The notes: a model not told the origin generated them from the sequence alone. A DNA stretch of 64,000 nt from Cellulomonas timonensis (GCF_900046455.1 NZ_FCOT01000011.1:496001-560000); one strand, 5' to 3'. Positions 36,002 through 44,369 are shown, numbered from the stretch's first letter. Numbers and translations are program-made.

Positions 36002-36588
36002 CCCTCGGGGTCGCCGATGTGCCCGGGCGCGTTGGCCGCGAGCACGCGCTGGACGAACGCCGCGTACTCCTCGACGAAGTGGCGCAGGAACGCTGCTGTC
36101 GACTCGTCCTTGACCTCGCCGTCCTCCGCGAAGACCTCGGGTCGGAAGGTGATGTACGCCTCGGGCGCGTTCATCTGCGGGGCGTCGAGGAAGCTCAGGA
36201 CGCTGCGCATCGACGCCTGCATCACCGCGGTGCCGATCCCGCCGACCGAGGCCCCGATGATCCCCGTGGGCTTGCGTGCGAAGGCGTTCTGGCCCCAGGG
36301 GCGCGAGCCCCAGTCGATCGCGTTCTTCAGGCCGCCGGGGATGGACCGGTTGTACTCGGGGGACACGAACAGGATGCCGTCGGAGGCGGTGATCGCCGCC
36401 TTGAAGTCGCGCGCCTCGGGCGGGAAGTCCGCGTCGAGGTCGTAGTTGTACAGCGGCAGGTCCTTGATCGGGATCTCGGTGAAGGCCAGGTCGTCGGGCG
36501 CGAGCCTGACCAGCGCCTTCGACAGGATCCGGTTGATGGAACGGCTCGACAGGCTGCCCACGAGGTAGCCGATCTGGTGCTGGGCCAT
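35998..36588 (-). CDS. NADPH-dependent FMN reductase (flavodoxin-like)
   Basis: 196 residues. LVGSLSSRSINRILSKAL is the FMN-phosphate loop and FVSPEYNRSIPGGLKNAIDW is the signature of the NADPH:FMN/quinone reductase family (chromate reductase and ArsH relatives). It reduces FMN or quinones with NAD(P)H in the cytoplasm. The stop codon overlaps the convergent helR stop. ATG 36588 is the only reasonable start; GGACTCCT on the plus strand supplies AGGAGTCC upstream as ribosome-binding site. Confidence 0.9.
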   Translation of the reverse strand: MAQHQIGYLVGSLSSRSINRILSKALVRLAPDDLAFTEIPIKDLPLYNYDLDADFPPEARDFKAAITASDGILFVSPEYNRSIPGGLKNAIDWGSRPWGQNAFARKPTGIIGASVGGIGTAVMQASMRSVLSFLDAPQMNAPEAYITFRPEVFAEDGEVKDESTAAFLRHFVEEYAAFVQRVLAANAPGHIGDPEG

Positions 36589-36730
36589 GAGGAGTCCTCA
36601 TTCCTCGCCGGCGCCGCGGCGACCGGCGCGCCGACGGTGGAGCACTTCCCTCCAGCGTCGCCCCGCGCGCGGGGTGTTGTCGCGGCGGCCCGGGTCCGCG
36701 TCGCGGTGAGCCGAGCCGCCGCGAGGACTC

Positions 36731-37141
36731 CTAGTCGAGGACGGCGACGGCCTCGATCTCGACGAGCAGGCCGGGCCCCGCGAGCGTCGTCACGCCGATC
36801 CCGGTGAACGGCGGCTTCGGCACGTCGATCTCGAGTTCCGCGGCGACATGCTCGATCGCCTCCATGAACACCGGGAGCTTCTCCGGCGTCCAGTCGACGA
36901 GGTAGCAGGTGAGCTTGACGACGTCGTCGAAGCCGGCGCCCGCCGAGGCCAGCGCCGTGGAGATGTTCCGGTAGCACTGCTTGACCTGGGCCGCGAAGTC
37001 GCCCTCGCCGACGAGCTGGCCGTCGGCGTCGACCGCCACCTGGCCGGCCAGGTGGAGCAGCCGCGAGCCGGTGGCGACGGAGACGTGGCGGTACAGCGGG
37101 ACCTCGGGCAGCCCTGCGGGGTTGATCAGCGAGACGGGCAT
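36731..37141 (-). CDS. RidA family protein
   Basis: 136 residues, YjgF/YER057c/UK114 fold. SRLLHLAGQVAVDADGQLVGEGDFAAQ and PPFTGIGVTTLAGPGLLVEIEAVAVL match the family; the Arg of canonical RidA (R105 region) is replaced in the TGIGV context, so imine deaminase activity is uncertain. ATG 37141 has AAGGAGTG upstream. It is divergent from a TetR gene with a shared operator, so the TetR protein probably controls it. Confidence 0.88.
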   Translation of the reverse strand: MPVSLINPAGLPEVPLYRHVSVATGSRLLHLAGQVAVDADGQLVGEGDFAAQVKQCYRNISTALASAGAGFDDVVKLTCYLVDWTPEKLPVFMEAIEHVAAELEIDVPKPPFTGIGVTTLAGPGLLVEIEAVAVLD

Positions 37142-37205
37142 GACACTCCTTGGCGGTGGGGTGGGCAGGGGTCGATCGGAGGGCCGTGGCGGCGCCGTCA
37201 AACAA

Positions 37206-37220
37206 CATAGCATCGCTATG
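37206..37220. promoter_or_regulatory. TetR-type operator between RidA and TetR genes
   Basis: CATAGC-ATC-GCTATG perfect inverted repeat, flanked by AACAT/ATGTT outer arms that extend it imperfectly to 24 bp (37203-37226). It overlaps the AT-rich promoter region of both divergent genes. Confidence 0.65.
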
Positions 37221-37238
37221 CAATGTTACGGTGAGGGC

Positions 37239-37865
37239 ATGGCGCGCGCGAAAGACCCGGCGATCAGGACGCAGATCCTCGAGCGGGCGGCGCATATGCT
37301 CCGCGTCCGGGAGCCCATCACCCTGCGCTCGCTGGTGGCGGGGACTGGTGTCTCCACGATGGCCGTGTACACGTACTTCGGTGGCATGGATGGCATGTGG
37401 AAGGCGCTGCGCCAGGAGGGGTTCACCCGGCTCGCGGCGTCATTCGCCTCCGTCGCCGCCACCCCTGACGCGGTCGCCGACCTGACGGCCTACGTCGCGT
37501 CGTATGTGCGGCTGGCCCTCGCGCATCCCGATCTCTACCGCGTCATGTTCGACGCGAACTTCGAGCTCGAGGACCTCGCCGCCGCGGACGCGACCCTCGA
37601 GTGCATGGTCGACGCCGCGCGGCGTGCCCGTGACGCCCGCCGGTTCGAGCCCGACATCGTGCCGCTCGACCTGGCCACCCAGTGCTGGGCCATCGGGCAC
37701 GGGCTGGTGTCGCTCGTCCCCAACGGGCCGCTGCCCGCCGACACCCTCCGGCATGCGGTCCCGCTGCTCACGGCCGTCTTCATCGGCGTGGGCGACGATC
37801 CCGAGAGGTGCCGTCAGTCCGTCGACGACGGGTGGGGGCGCGACCCCGTCCCGCTCAGCGGCTAG
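37239..37865 (+). CDS. TetR/AcrR-family regulator
   Basis: 208 residues. The N-terminal helix-turn-helix (ILERAAHMLRVREPITLRSLVAGTGVSTMAVYTYFGGMDGMW split over residues 12-50) is typical TetR; a TetR_C-type ligand domain follows. TACGGT lies six bases before the ATG at 37239 (leaderless); an in-frame ATG at 37218 is less likely because it falls in the operator. Its 3' end overlaps the convergent MarR gene by 11 bases. Probable target is the divergent RidA gene and itself. Confidence 0.88.
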   Translation: MARAKDPAIRTQILERAAHMLRVREPITLRSLVAGTGVSTMAVYTYFGGMDGMWKALRQEGFTRLAASFASVAATPDAVADLTAYVASYVRLALAHPDLYRVMFDANFELEDLAAADATLECMVDAARRARDARRFEPDIVPLDLATQCWAIGHGLVSLVPNGPLPADTLRHAVPLLTAVFIGVGDDPERCRQSVDDGWGRDPVPLSG

Positions 37866-38364
37866 GCCCAGGGCCCGGGTTGCTGGGGCCGAGCCCCGCC
37901 TCGAGGCGGGTCAGCAGTGCCACCGCCGCCTCCACGGCCTGCCGTGTGTCGTTGTCACCCGAGGTGTCCCCGAGGCCTTCGGCGACGCGTGCGGCCCACG
38001 CGGTGCGGAGGCGTGCCACCTGCTCGTGGGCCAGCGGGGTGGGGCGCAGCAGCACGCTGCGGCGGTCCTGGTCGTCATGGCTGCGGTCCACCATGCCCTT
38101 GGCCTCGAGCGAGCGGAGCGTGACGCTGAGATTGCTCCGATGCAGCCCGGTCGCCTGGGCGACGGCGGTGGGGGTCGCAAGCGGGTGCCTGTCGATGCAG
38201 CGGATCACGGCGGCCTCGGTGGGTGTGAGCTCGACGACGTCGGCGCGGGCGGCCTGCGCGAGGTCTCGGGCCAGCACCAGCACGAGGTCCGCTAGCTCGG
38301 CCATCGCCGCGTGCGCGCGGTCGGCTGGGGCGGCGGCTGGGGCTCGGACGTCGTCGGCGGGCAT
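37855..38364 (-). CDS. MarR-family regulator
   Basis: 169 residues. A winged helix-turn-helix is visible from ELTPTEAAVIRCIDRHPLATPTA through LHRSNLSVTLRSLEAKGMVDR with the wing DDQDRRSVLLRPT. The C-terminal helix is Ala/Leu-rich and ends in Gly/Pro residues. TAGGCT lies six bases before the ATG (38376-38371), indicating a leaderless mRNA; an AT-rich stretch at 38380-38410 further upstream may be its operator. The MFS gene that appears next to it is separated by adapter sequence, so a drug-efflux pairing should not be assumed. Confidence 0.87.
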   Translation of the reverse strand: MPADDVRAPAAAPADRAHAAMAELADLVLVLARDLAQAARADVVELTPTEAAVIRCIDRHPLATPTAVAQATGLHRSNLSVTLRSLEAKGMVDRSHDDQDRRSVLLRPTPLAHEQVARLRTAWAARVAEGLGDTSGDNDTRQAVEAAVALLTRLEAGLGPSNPGPGPSR

Positions 38365-38426
38365 CGGCTCAGCCTAGCGAAAGTCCTTACTGATATATAA
38401 TTATGTCTTCATCACTATGCCAGGGG

Positions 38427-38650
38427 CTGTCTCTTTTACATATCTCCGTGCCCACGAGACAGGCAGATATCTCTCATGCCGTCCTTTGTTTTTTAAAACA
38501 TGTAACTTAACCAAATCATTTGAATGTCTGCGCGTTGGATGGATGGGGGGGGTGCAGCAGAAAATACGTCAGAGACATTATCGGCATACGAGATTTCTGC
38601 CTGTCTCGTGGGCTCGGAGATGTGTATAGGGGGCTCGGAGATGTGTATAA
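38427..38650. other. Illumina Nextera adapter and index sequence (assembly artefact)
   Basis: 38427-38460 matches the reverse complement of the Nextera read-2 adapter at 31 of 34 positions. It is followed by AGGCAGAT (one base off the reverse complement of index N703) and a degraded P7 tail ending in a poly-A run. 38582-38594 is the P7 end CGGCATACGAGAT, 38595-38602 is index TTCTGCCT (N703), and 38603-38628 is an exact 26-base match to the adapter; 38631-38650 repeats part of it. The bases between are AT-rich and uninterpretable. Open frames here are not genes. Confidence 0.97.
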
Positions 38651-38698
38651 GCGGCCGCGGACACCGCCATCCCCACCACCCCCGCTGCCAGCCGCGGG

Positions 38699-39904
38699 GT
38701 GATCACCTCAGGGCTGCTGCTCGTCCTGGCGCTGCTGTCCGCCGTCGCCCCGTTCGCGACCGACCTCTACCTGCCGGCCTTCCCGACGATGGCCGCCGAG
38801 CTCGCCACCGACGCCACCAGCGTGCAGCTCACCCTCACCGCGTTCCTCGTCGGCGTCGCCGTCGGCCAACTCGTCTTCGGGCCGCTCTCCGACCGGGTCG
38901 GCCGCGTCCGGCCGCTCCTGGCCGGAGCCGTGCTGTGCGTCGCGGCGAGCGTCGTCGCAGCGACCGCCCCCACCGTCGAGATCCTCGTCGCGGCGCGGCT
39001 CGTGCAGGGGCTCGCCGGCGCCGCCGGGATGGTCATCGGCCGGGCGATCATCAGCGACCTGTCCTCCGGCAAGGCCGCCGCCCGCGCGTTCAGCCTCATG
39101 ATGCTCGTCGGCGGCATCGCCCCCGTCATCGCCCCGCTGCTCGGCAGCCTGCTCGTCGGCTCCCTCGGGTGGCGCGGCCTGCTGTGGATCGTGGTCGCCC
39201 TCGCGGTCGCGATGCTCATCGGCGTGATCGTCGTGGTCCGCGAGACGCACCCCGCCGCGCGCCGCGCCGAGCTGCGGGAGCTGCGCGCACGGACGTCCGC
39301 CGGGAAGGGCGAGCTCCGCTCCCGCGCCTACCTCGGCAACACCCTCGCGTTCGGCTTCGCGTTCGCCGTGATGATGGCCTACATCTCGGCGTCGCCGTTC
39401 GTCTACCAGGTCCAGATGGGGCTGAGCGAGGTGCAGTACGGCGTGGCCTTCGGCGCCAACGCCCTCGCGCTCGCGGTGGTCAGCGGCATCTCCGCGCGAC
39501 TTGCCGCGACCCGCTCCGTGCGCGGCCTGCTCGGGCTCGGCCTCACGCTCGTGCTGCTCTCCGCCGTCGGGGTCCTCGTCCTCGCCCTGTCACCCGTGCC
39601 CGCCGGCTGGCTCGCGCTGCCCCTCTTCATCGCCGTCGCCAGCCTCGGCCTGGTGTTCGGCAACGCGACGGCCCTGGCCCTCGCCGCCGCCCGCCACGCC
39701 GCGGGCACCGCGTCCGCGGTGCTCGGCGCGCTGCAGTTCGCCCTCGCCGGGCTCGTCTCCCCGCTCGTCAGCCTGGGAGGCGAGGACACCGCCGTGCCGC
39801 TCGCGGGCATCATGACCGGCCTCGCCGTCATCGCGCTGGGCTGCTTCGCGGTGGCTCGTCGACGCGGTGACCGCCTCGACGTCGTGCAGGCGCTGGAGCT
39901 CTAG
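38699..39904 (+). CDS. Bcr/CflA-type MFS drug efflux transporter, 5' end probably lost
   Basis: 401 residues from the GTG at 38699, about twelve membrane helices. FATDLYLPAFPTMA in the first loop and GPLSDRVGRVRPLL (MFS motif A) identify the Bcr/CflA drug:proton antiporter family. The same frame is open and protein-like (TAIPTTPAASRG) back to 38651, exactly where adapter sequence begins, so the real start codon and promoter are probably missing. Related proteins have a short polar N-terminus before the first helix, in line with this. Confidence 0.85.
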   Translation: MITSGLLLVLALLSAVAPFATDLYLPAFPTMAAELATDATSVQLTLTAFLVGVAVGQLVFGPLSDRVGRVRPLLAGAVLCVAASVVAATAPTVEILVAARLVQGLAGAAGMVIGRAIISDLSSGKAAARAFSLMMLVGGIAPVIAPLLGSLLVGSLGWRGLLWIVVALAVAMLIGVIVVVRETHPAARRAELRELRARTSAGKGELRSRAYLGNTLAFGFAFAVMMAYISASPFVYQVQMGLSEVQYGVAFGANALALAVVSGISARLAATRSVRGLLGLGLTLVLLSAVGVLVLALSPVPAGWLALPLFIAVASLGLVFGNATALALAAARHAAGTASAVLGALQFALAGLVSPLVSLGGEDTAVPLAGIMTGLAVIALGCFAVARRRGDRLDVVQALEL

Positions 39905-39922
39905 CGGCGACCCCGCCGCCGC

Positions 39923-40651
39923 TCAGCCCGCGCGCGAGCGGCGGCGGAAGACGACGACGGAGAGCGCGAAGACGGCGATCGCGTACCCCGCGCACCACAG
40001 CAGCGACCCGCCGATGCTGCCGAAGTCGCCGGTCACCGCCGCGCGGGCGGCGTCGGCCGCATGCACGAACGGCAGCATGCGGGCGACTGCCGCGAACCCG
40101 TCGCCGAGCACTGCCAGGTCCATCCAGTACCCGCCGACGAACGTCGCGAACGTGATCAGCCCGGAGGCAGCCGCTCCCACCTGCGACGAGCTGAGCGCCG
40201 AGCCCAGCAACAGGCCGATGCCCACGAACATCACCGCGGACGGCGCCAGCACGACGAGCGCGAGCAGCAGGTTCGCTGTGAGCTCGAGTCCCATGAACAT
40301 CGCCGCGACGAAGCACACGACGCCCTGGGCCAGCCCGAGCGCCACGAGCGGCAGCGCATACGCCACGAGCAGTCCCGTGGTGCTCAGCGGCGAGGCCAGC
40401 ACGCGGGTGAGGAACGACGACGCCCGGTCGCCCGCGAGCAGCGTCCCGCCGAACAACGCGACGAATGCGAGGCTGAAGACGGCCAGCCCGGGGGCGAGGG
40501 CCTCGATCTCGAAGTCGGAGAGCCCGGTGTTGCGGCCGATCGTGCCGAGCATCAACAGCAGGCCCACCGGCAGCGCCATCAGGATCAGGAACGCCGAGGG
40601 GTCCCGCGCGATCTCCTTGAGGTTGCGGCCGGCGAAGGCGAGCACGCTCAT
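39923..40651 (-). CDS. ABC-2 type transporter permease
   Basis: 242 residues with six hydrophobic segments; starts with a cytoplasmic amphipathic stretch (GRNLKEIARDPSAFL) typical of ABC-2 permeases of the DrrB/NatB kind. ATG 40651 overlaps the stop of the ATPase gene (ATGA). It would form the membrane part of a small exporter, perhaps for lipids or drugs; substrate unknown. Convergent with the MFS gene, 18 bases apart. Confidence 0.86.
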   Translation of the reverse strand: MSVLAFAGRNLKEIARDPSAFLILMALPVGLLLMLGTIGRNTGLSDFEIEALAPGLAVFSLAFVALFGGTLLAGDRASSFLTRVLASPLSTTGLLVAYALPLVALGLAQGVVCFVAAMFMGLELTANLLLALVVLAPSAVMFVGIGLLLGSALSSSQVGAAASGLITFATFVGGYWMDLAVLGDGFAAVARMLPFVHAADAARAAVTGDFGSIGGSLLWCAGYAIAVFALSVVVFRRRSRAG

Positions 40652-41457
40652 GCGCCGGCCTCCTCGTCGGTCAGGGCAAGGAACGCGTCCTCGAAGGTGG
40701 CTGCGCCGGTGCTCGCCAGATGATCCGCGACGGCGCCGACCCCGCGCAGGCGACCGTCGCGGAGGATCGCGATCCGGTCGCACAAGGACTCGGCCTCCTC
40801 GAGCTGGTGGGTCGTCAGCACCACAGTCGTCGTGCCCTTCAGGCCGGCGAGCAGCGCCCACAGGTCACGGCGGGAGCGCACGTCCAGGCCGAGCGTCGGC
40901 TCGTCGAGGAACACCACGTCCGGCTTGGTGATGAGCGCCATGCCCAGGCTCAGCCGCCGTTCGAGGCCACCGGACAGCGACTTCGCCCGATCTCGGGCCC
41001 GGTCGCCGAGCCGCAACGACTCCATGACGTCGAGCGCCCGGGATCGCGCCTCGGCGCGCGACGCCCCATACAGGCGGGCGACGAGCTCGAGGGTCTCGGC
41101 GACCGACAGGGTCGCGGCCACGGCAGTCTCCTGCGGCGACAGGTTGACGCGACGGCTGATCGCGGTGGCGTCCGTCCGCAGCGACATGCCCAGCACGCGC
41201 GCGTCGCCGCTGGCCGGCGCCGTCAGGCCGCACAGCATCCGCACGAGGGTGCTCTTGCCCGCGCCGTTGGACCCCAGCAGGCCGAAGAACTCGCCGCGCC
41301 CCACGGTCAGCGACAGGTCGTCGACAGCGACTCGCTTGCCGTACGACTTCGTCAGGTGATCGAGCTCGATCGCGGGCCCTGCCGTGTCAGGCAGGAACGT
41401 CGGGGCGCGCTCGCCTCCGGGACGCCTACCCGGCCCATGGGTCGCCTGACCAGCCAC
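40648..41457 (-). CDS. ABC transporter ATP-binding protein (DrrA/NatA-like)
   Basis: 269 residues. Walker A GSNGAGKST, Q-loop NLSPQETAV, signature LSGGLERRLSLG (a variant of LSGGxxRR) and Walker B VVFLDEPTLGLD are present, followed by TTHQLEEAE. The DrrA-like C-terminal extension is short. GTG 41457 has GGAG nine bases upstream. Operon partner of the overlapping ABC-2 permease. Confidence 0.9.
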   Translation of the reverse strand: MAGQATHGPGRRPGGERAPTFLPDTAGPAIELDHLTKSYGKRVAVDDLSLTVGRGEFFGLLGSNGAGKSTLVRMLCGLTAPASGDARVLGMSLRTDATAISRRVNLSPQETAVAATLSVAETLELVARLYGASRAEARSRALDVMESLRLGDRARDRAKSLSGGLERRLSLGMALITKPDVVFLDEPTLGLDVRSRRDLWALLAGLKGTTTVVLTTHQLEEAESLCDRIAILRDGRLRGVGAVADHLASTGAATFEDAFLALTDEEAGA

Positions 41458-41540
41458 TTCGCTCCTCCGACGCTGTCGAGGGCGACTCTACGGACGGAAA
41501 TCCGCCCGCACCCGGGACCCTGCGTGCTGACATGACGAAA

Positions 41541-41564
41541 CCCCCCGCTCGGGTGAGCGAGGGG
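41541..41564 (-). terminator. terminator after the ScoMcrA-like gene
   Basis: On the minus strand, CCCCTCGCTC pairs with GAGCGGGGGG over a four-base loop (one mismatch) and is followed by TTTCG. Confidence 0.75.
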
Positions 41565-41594
41565 CTGCTGGTCGTCGCGGCGCCTGGCGGAGGC

Positions 41595-42032
41595 TCAGCC
41601 GCAGTCGTCGCAGACGCCGGTCGCCGGGAGGGTCATCGAGCACGTCGGGCAGATCGCTGTCGGAGCCTCGCGCACGGGGGCCGGGCGCGCGACAGGCGTC
41701 CGGGCGGCACGAGGCGCACGCGTGGGGCGGGCCGGGGCCTCGCGTGACGCCGACGCCGGCTCGGTCACGTCGAAGCCCCGCTTGCGCAGGATCGCGACGG
41801 CGCCGTGCACACCGCCATGGAACTCGTCCGACGTGGCGAGCCGCCCGGTGGCGAACCGGTGCGCGACCCCGAGGATCGCCTTCGAGTCGTAGGTGCGGCC
41901 CTCGTGGATGAGCGTGTAGTCGCGCGATGGGCCGAAGCCGTAGACCTGGAGGAAGGCCTCCCCGCCGCGGGAGTCGTACTCGGCGATCGCTTGCAGGATG
42001 TGCTGTCTCGACACAGAGGAGAACGTGGCCAC
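41595..42032 (-). CDS. stand-alone ScoMcrA-like N-terminal head domain with C-terminal zinc ribbon
   Basis: 145 residues. Residues 1-90 match the head domain found at the N-terminus of ScoMcrA-type modification-dependent restriction enzymes (RQHILQAIAEYDSRGGEAFL, YGFGPSRDYTLIHEGRTYDS, KAILGVAHRF). A Pro/Ala/Arg-rich linker follows, and the last 18 residues form a small zinc ribbon with Cys at 128, 131, 141 and 144. There is no HNH nuclease or SRA domain and no partner gene adjacent. Head-domain recognition is from memory of the family; the function of the short form is unknown. Confidence 0.72.
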   Translation of the reverse strand: MATFSSVSRQHILQAIAEYDSRGGEAFLQVYGFGPSRDYTLIHEGRTYDSKAILGVAHRFATGRLATSDEFHGGVHGAVAILRKRGFDVTEPASASREAPARPTRAPRAARTPVARPAPVREAPTAICPTCSMTLPATGVCDDCG

Positions 42033-42206
42033 GGTGAAAGAGCCTACGACTTGGCAGGCGCTGCCCCGTCCGCGACCTGTGCCCGTGCGACGCCTCCCGG
42101 GGCGGCAGACGGCAGGCCGCGGGCGTTCGTGCAGGTCGTCGCCTGTGGGTTACGTTCACACGATGCTGATGGTCACACCGACGTTCGAGCTCGGCCGATC
42201 CAGCCG

Positions 42207-43442
42207 ATGAGCACAGCGAGTGTGATCGGTGGCGGCCCCGCGGGCCTGATCGCCGCTGAGACGCTGGCCCGGGCCGGCGTGACCGTCACCGTGTACGACC
42301 GGATGCCCTCGGTCGGGCGCAGGTTCCTCCTCGCGGGCCACGGCGGGCTCAACATCACCCACTCCGAGGCCCGCGACCGGATGCTGGCTCGATACGGCCG
42401 GTCGGCCGACCGGCTGGCGCCGATGCTCGACGTGTTCAGCCCGCAGGACCTGCGCGACTGGTGCGCGGGCCTCGGCGAGCCGACGTTCGTCGGGTCGAGC
42501 GGGCGGGTGTTCCCGCAGGCGTTCCGCGCCACCCCCTTGATGCGCGCCTGGCTGGCGCGGCTGGCCGAGCTGGGGGTGCGGATCGAGACGCGCCATCGGT
42601 GGAGGGGATGGGCCGGCGACACCGATCGGCTGCGCTTCACCCGGGCCGACGGCGAGGCTGTCGAGGTCGACCCGGACGTGACGGTCTTCGCGCTCGGCGG
42701 CGCGTCCTGGCCACGGCTCGGCGCCGACGGCGGCTGGGTCGAGCTGTTCACCGAGCGCGGCGCCGAGGTGACACCCCTGCGGGCCGCGAACGTCGGGGTG
42801 CAGGTCTCGTGGACGGACACGTTCGCGGACCGGTTCGCGGGGAGCCCGCTGAAGAACGTCGGCCTGACGGTGCCGGGGAGCGGTCAGCAGGCCCGCGGCG
42901 ACGCCATGGTGACGAAGACCGGCGTCGAAGGCGGCCCCGTCTACGCGATCGGCGCCGCGATCCGCGACGCCCTCGACGCCGACGGGGAGTGCGTCCTCCA
43001 GGTCGACCTCCGCCCCGACCTCGCCGTCGACCAGGTGGCCGATCGGCTACGCCACCGCCGGCCCAAGGACTCAGCCTCGACCTGGCTGCGCCGCCTTGGC
43101 CTCGACCCCGTCGCCATCGCCCTGCTGCGGGAGTCGAGCGGCGGCGCGCTGCCGAGCGACGCCACCGAGATGGCGGGCCTGGTCAAAGCCGTCCCCGTCA
43201 TGGTGACCGCGACGATGCCCATCGACCGGGCCATCTCCACCGCAGGCGGCCTCGCCTGGTCGGAGGTCGACGAGTCGCTGATGATGCGGCGGCTGCCCGG
43301 CACATTCGTCGCAGGCGAGATGCTCGACTGGGAGGCCCCGACCGGCGGCTACCTGCTGCAAGCCTCATTCAGCACCGGCGTGGTCGCGGCCCAGGGCGCG
43401 CTGTCGTGGCTCCAGGGCGACGCGGCGCCGCGCTCAGGCTGA
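42207..43442 (+). CDS. BaiN/HI0933-like NAD(P)/FAD-dependent flavoprotein
   Basis: 411 residues. The N-terminal dinucleotide-binding motif is GGGPAGLIAAETLARAG, then GHGGLNITHSE, ALGGASWPRLGADGGW and C-terminal AGEMLDWEAPTGGYLLQASF, which binds FAD, all as in the HI0933/BaiN family (TIGR03862 type). Members are flavin oxidoreductases of mostly unknown substrate. ATG 42207 is chosen because the fold starts immediately; longer frames reach into the upstream intergenic region. A 16-bp hairpin terminator lies about 95 bases downstream. Confidence 0.87.
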   Translation: MSTASVIGGGPAGLIAAETLARAGVTVTVYDRMPSVGRRFLLAGHGGLNITHSEARDRMLARYGRSADRLAPMLDVFSPQDLRDWCAGLGEPTFVGSSGRVFPQAFRATPLMRAWLARLAELGVRIETRHRWRGWAGDTDRLRFTRADGEAVEVDPDVTVFALGGASWPRLGADGGWVELFTERGAEVTPLRAANVGVQVSWTDTFADRFAGSPLKNVGLTVPGSGQQARGDAMVTKTGVEGGPVYAIGAAIRDALDADGECVLQVDLRPDLAVDQVADRLRHRRPKDSASTWLRRLGLDPVAIALLRESSGGALPSDATEMAGLVKAVPVMVTATMPIDRAISTAGGLAWSEVDESLMMRRLPGTFVAGEMLDWEAPTGGYLLQASFSTGVVAAQGALSWLQGDAAPRSG

Positions 43443-43536
43443 GTGTCCGTCAGGACGTGAAGGGCTGATGGCCGGGGCCGACGAAGCGGATCGACGAGCC
43501 CGAACTCGCCTCGCCTGAGGTGAGCCCGTGGCATGG

Positions 43537-43579
43537 CGAAGGGCCCGTCACCCACATTGCTGCGGTGACGGGCCCTTCG
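43537..43579. terminator. bidirectional terminator between flavoprotein gene and tRNA-Ser
   Basis: Perfect 16-bp stem (43537-43552 with 43564-43579), 11-base loop. It serves the minus-strand tRNA and possibly the plus-strand flavoprotein gene. Confidence 0.88.
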
Positions 43580-43584
43580 GTGCG

Positions 43585-43669
43585 CGGAGGATGGGGGATT
43601 CGAACCCCCGAGGGCTTTCACCCAACACGCTTTCCAAGCGTGCGCCATAGGCCACTAGGCGAATCCTCC
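43585..43669 (-). tRNA. tRNA-Ser(GGA)
   Basis: 85-base cloverleaf: acceptor GGAGGAT with ATCCTCC, anticodon stem CACGC/GCGTG around loop TTGGAAA (anticodon GGA), long variable arm, T-arm GGGGG-TTCGAAT-CCCCC. Discriminator base G as expected for serine. CCA is not encoded. Confidence 0.97.
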
Positions 43670-43721
43670 TGGCCGGATGAGGATACCCGACGTCGCTGCG
43701 ACCTCGGTACACGGCCACCGC

Positions 43722-43765
43722 CGTGTCAGCCGCGTGTCAGCCGCGTGTCAGCCGGGTGTCAGCCG
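43722..43765. repeat. 11-bp tandem repeat, four copies, across a stop codon
   Basis: CGTGTCAGCCG three times, then GGTGTCAGCCG. The last copy contains the stop codon (43759-43761) of the Nudix gene; the others lie downstream of it. Confidence 0.85.
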
Positions 43766-44250
43766 CCCGTGCGGTACGACACGACGGCGGGCAGCGACGC
43801 CCCCGGCCGCAGCCCTTCGAGGACGAGGAGCTCATGCGGCACGACAGGCGACGGCAGCGCGTCGAGCTGGAACCACTCCATGGCGGCGCACTTGGCCGGC
43901 TCCATGATGCGCGGCTCCCCGGTCCAGGCCCGAGCCTCGAAGAACACGTCGCAGCGCTGTTCGACCTGCGCGCCGCCCACCTCGTAGCGGTGCAGCATCG
44001 TGACCGGCACGAGGTCCTCGACGCGCACGCGCACACCGGCCTCCTCCGACAGCTCGCGGGCGGCGGCCTCGTGCACGGACTCGCCGGGCTCGACGTGCCC
44101 GGCCATCGTGGCCCAGTGCTCGTCCATGTAGCCGGTGCCGCGGCGCAGCTGCAGTAGCACCTGGTCGTCGCGGCGCAGCAGCACGTAGGACGCGGCGACG
44201 AGCAGGGCCCGGTCGGTGGCGTGGTCGTCGGGCGCGTAGTGCTCAGGCAT
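43759..44250 (-). CDS. Nudix hydrolase
   Basis: 163 residues with a full Nudix box at residues 51-73 (starts GHVEPGES, REL at 65-67, EEAGV at 69-73). These cut nucleoside diphosphates linked to another moiety, or 8-oxo-dGTP-type substrates; specificity cannot be told. ATG 44250 is supported by CAGACT six bases upstream (leaderless). The last codons and stop lie in an 11-bp tandem repeat. Single-gene unit next to tRNA-Ser. Confidence 0.88.
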   Translation of the reverse strand: MPEHYAPDDHATDRALLVAASYVLLRRDDQVLLQLRRGTGYMDEHWATMAGHVEPGESVHEAAARELSEEAGVRVRVEDLVPVTMLHRYEVGGAQVEQRCDVFFEARAWTGEPRIMEPAKCAAMEWFQLDALPSPVVPHELLVLEGLRPGASLPAVVSYRTGG

Positions 44251-44369
44251 CCGGCGAGTCTGGCACGGGCGCCCCGGCGGGTCTGCGTGCCGGCCGGCAT
44301 GGGAAGCGCGCTCCAGCATGGGATGCCCACAGCGGCGTATTCGCTATTGCGATGGTCTGGAGTGCGGCC

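Noticed and set aside
36661-36730. Possible small gene between the FMN reductase and RidA genes
   Set aside because: Too short, no ribosome-binding site and no conserved composition.
38380-38650. AT-rich island as evidence of horizontal transfer or a phage remnant
   Set aside because: Most of it is adapter and degraded read tail; only about 45 bases before 38427 may be native.
38417-38702. Small open frames in the AT-rich block before the MFS gene
   Set aside because: They read through Illumina adapter and index sequence.
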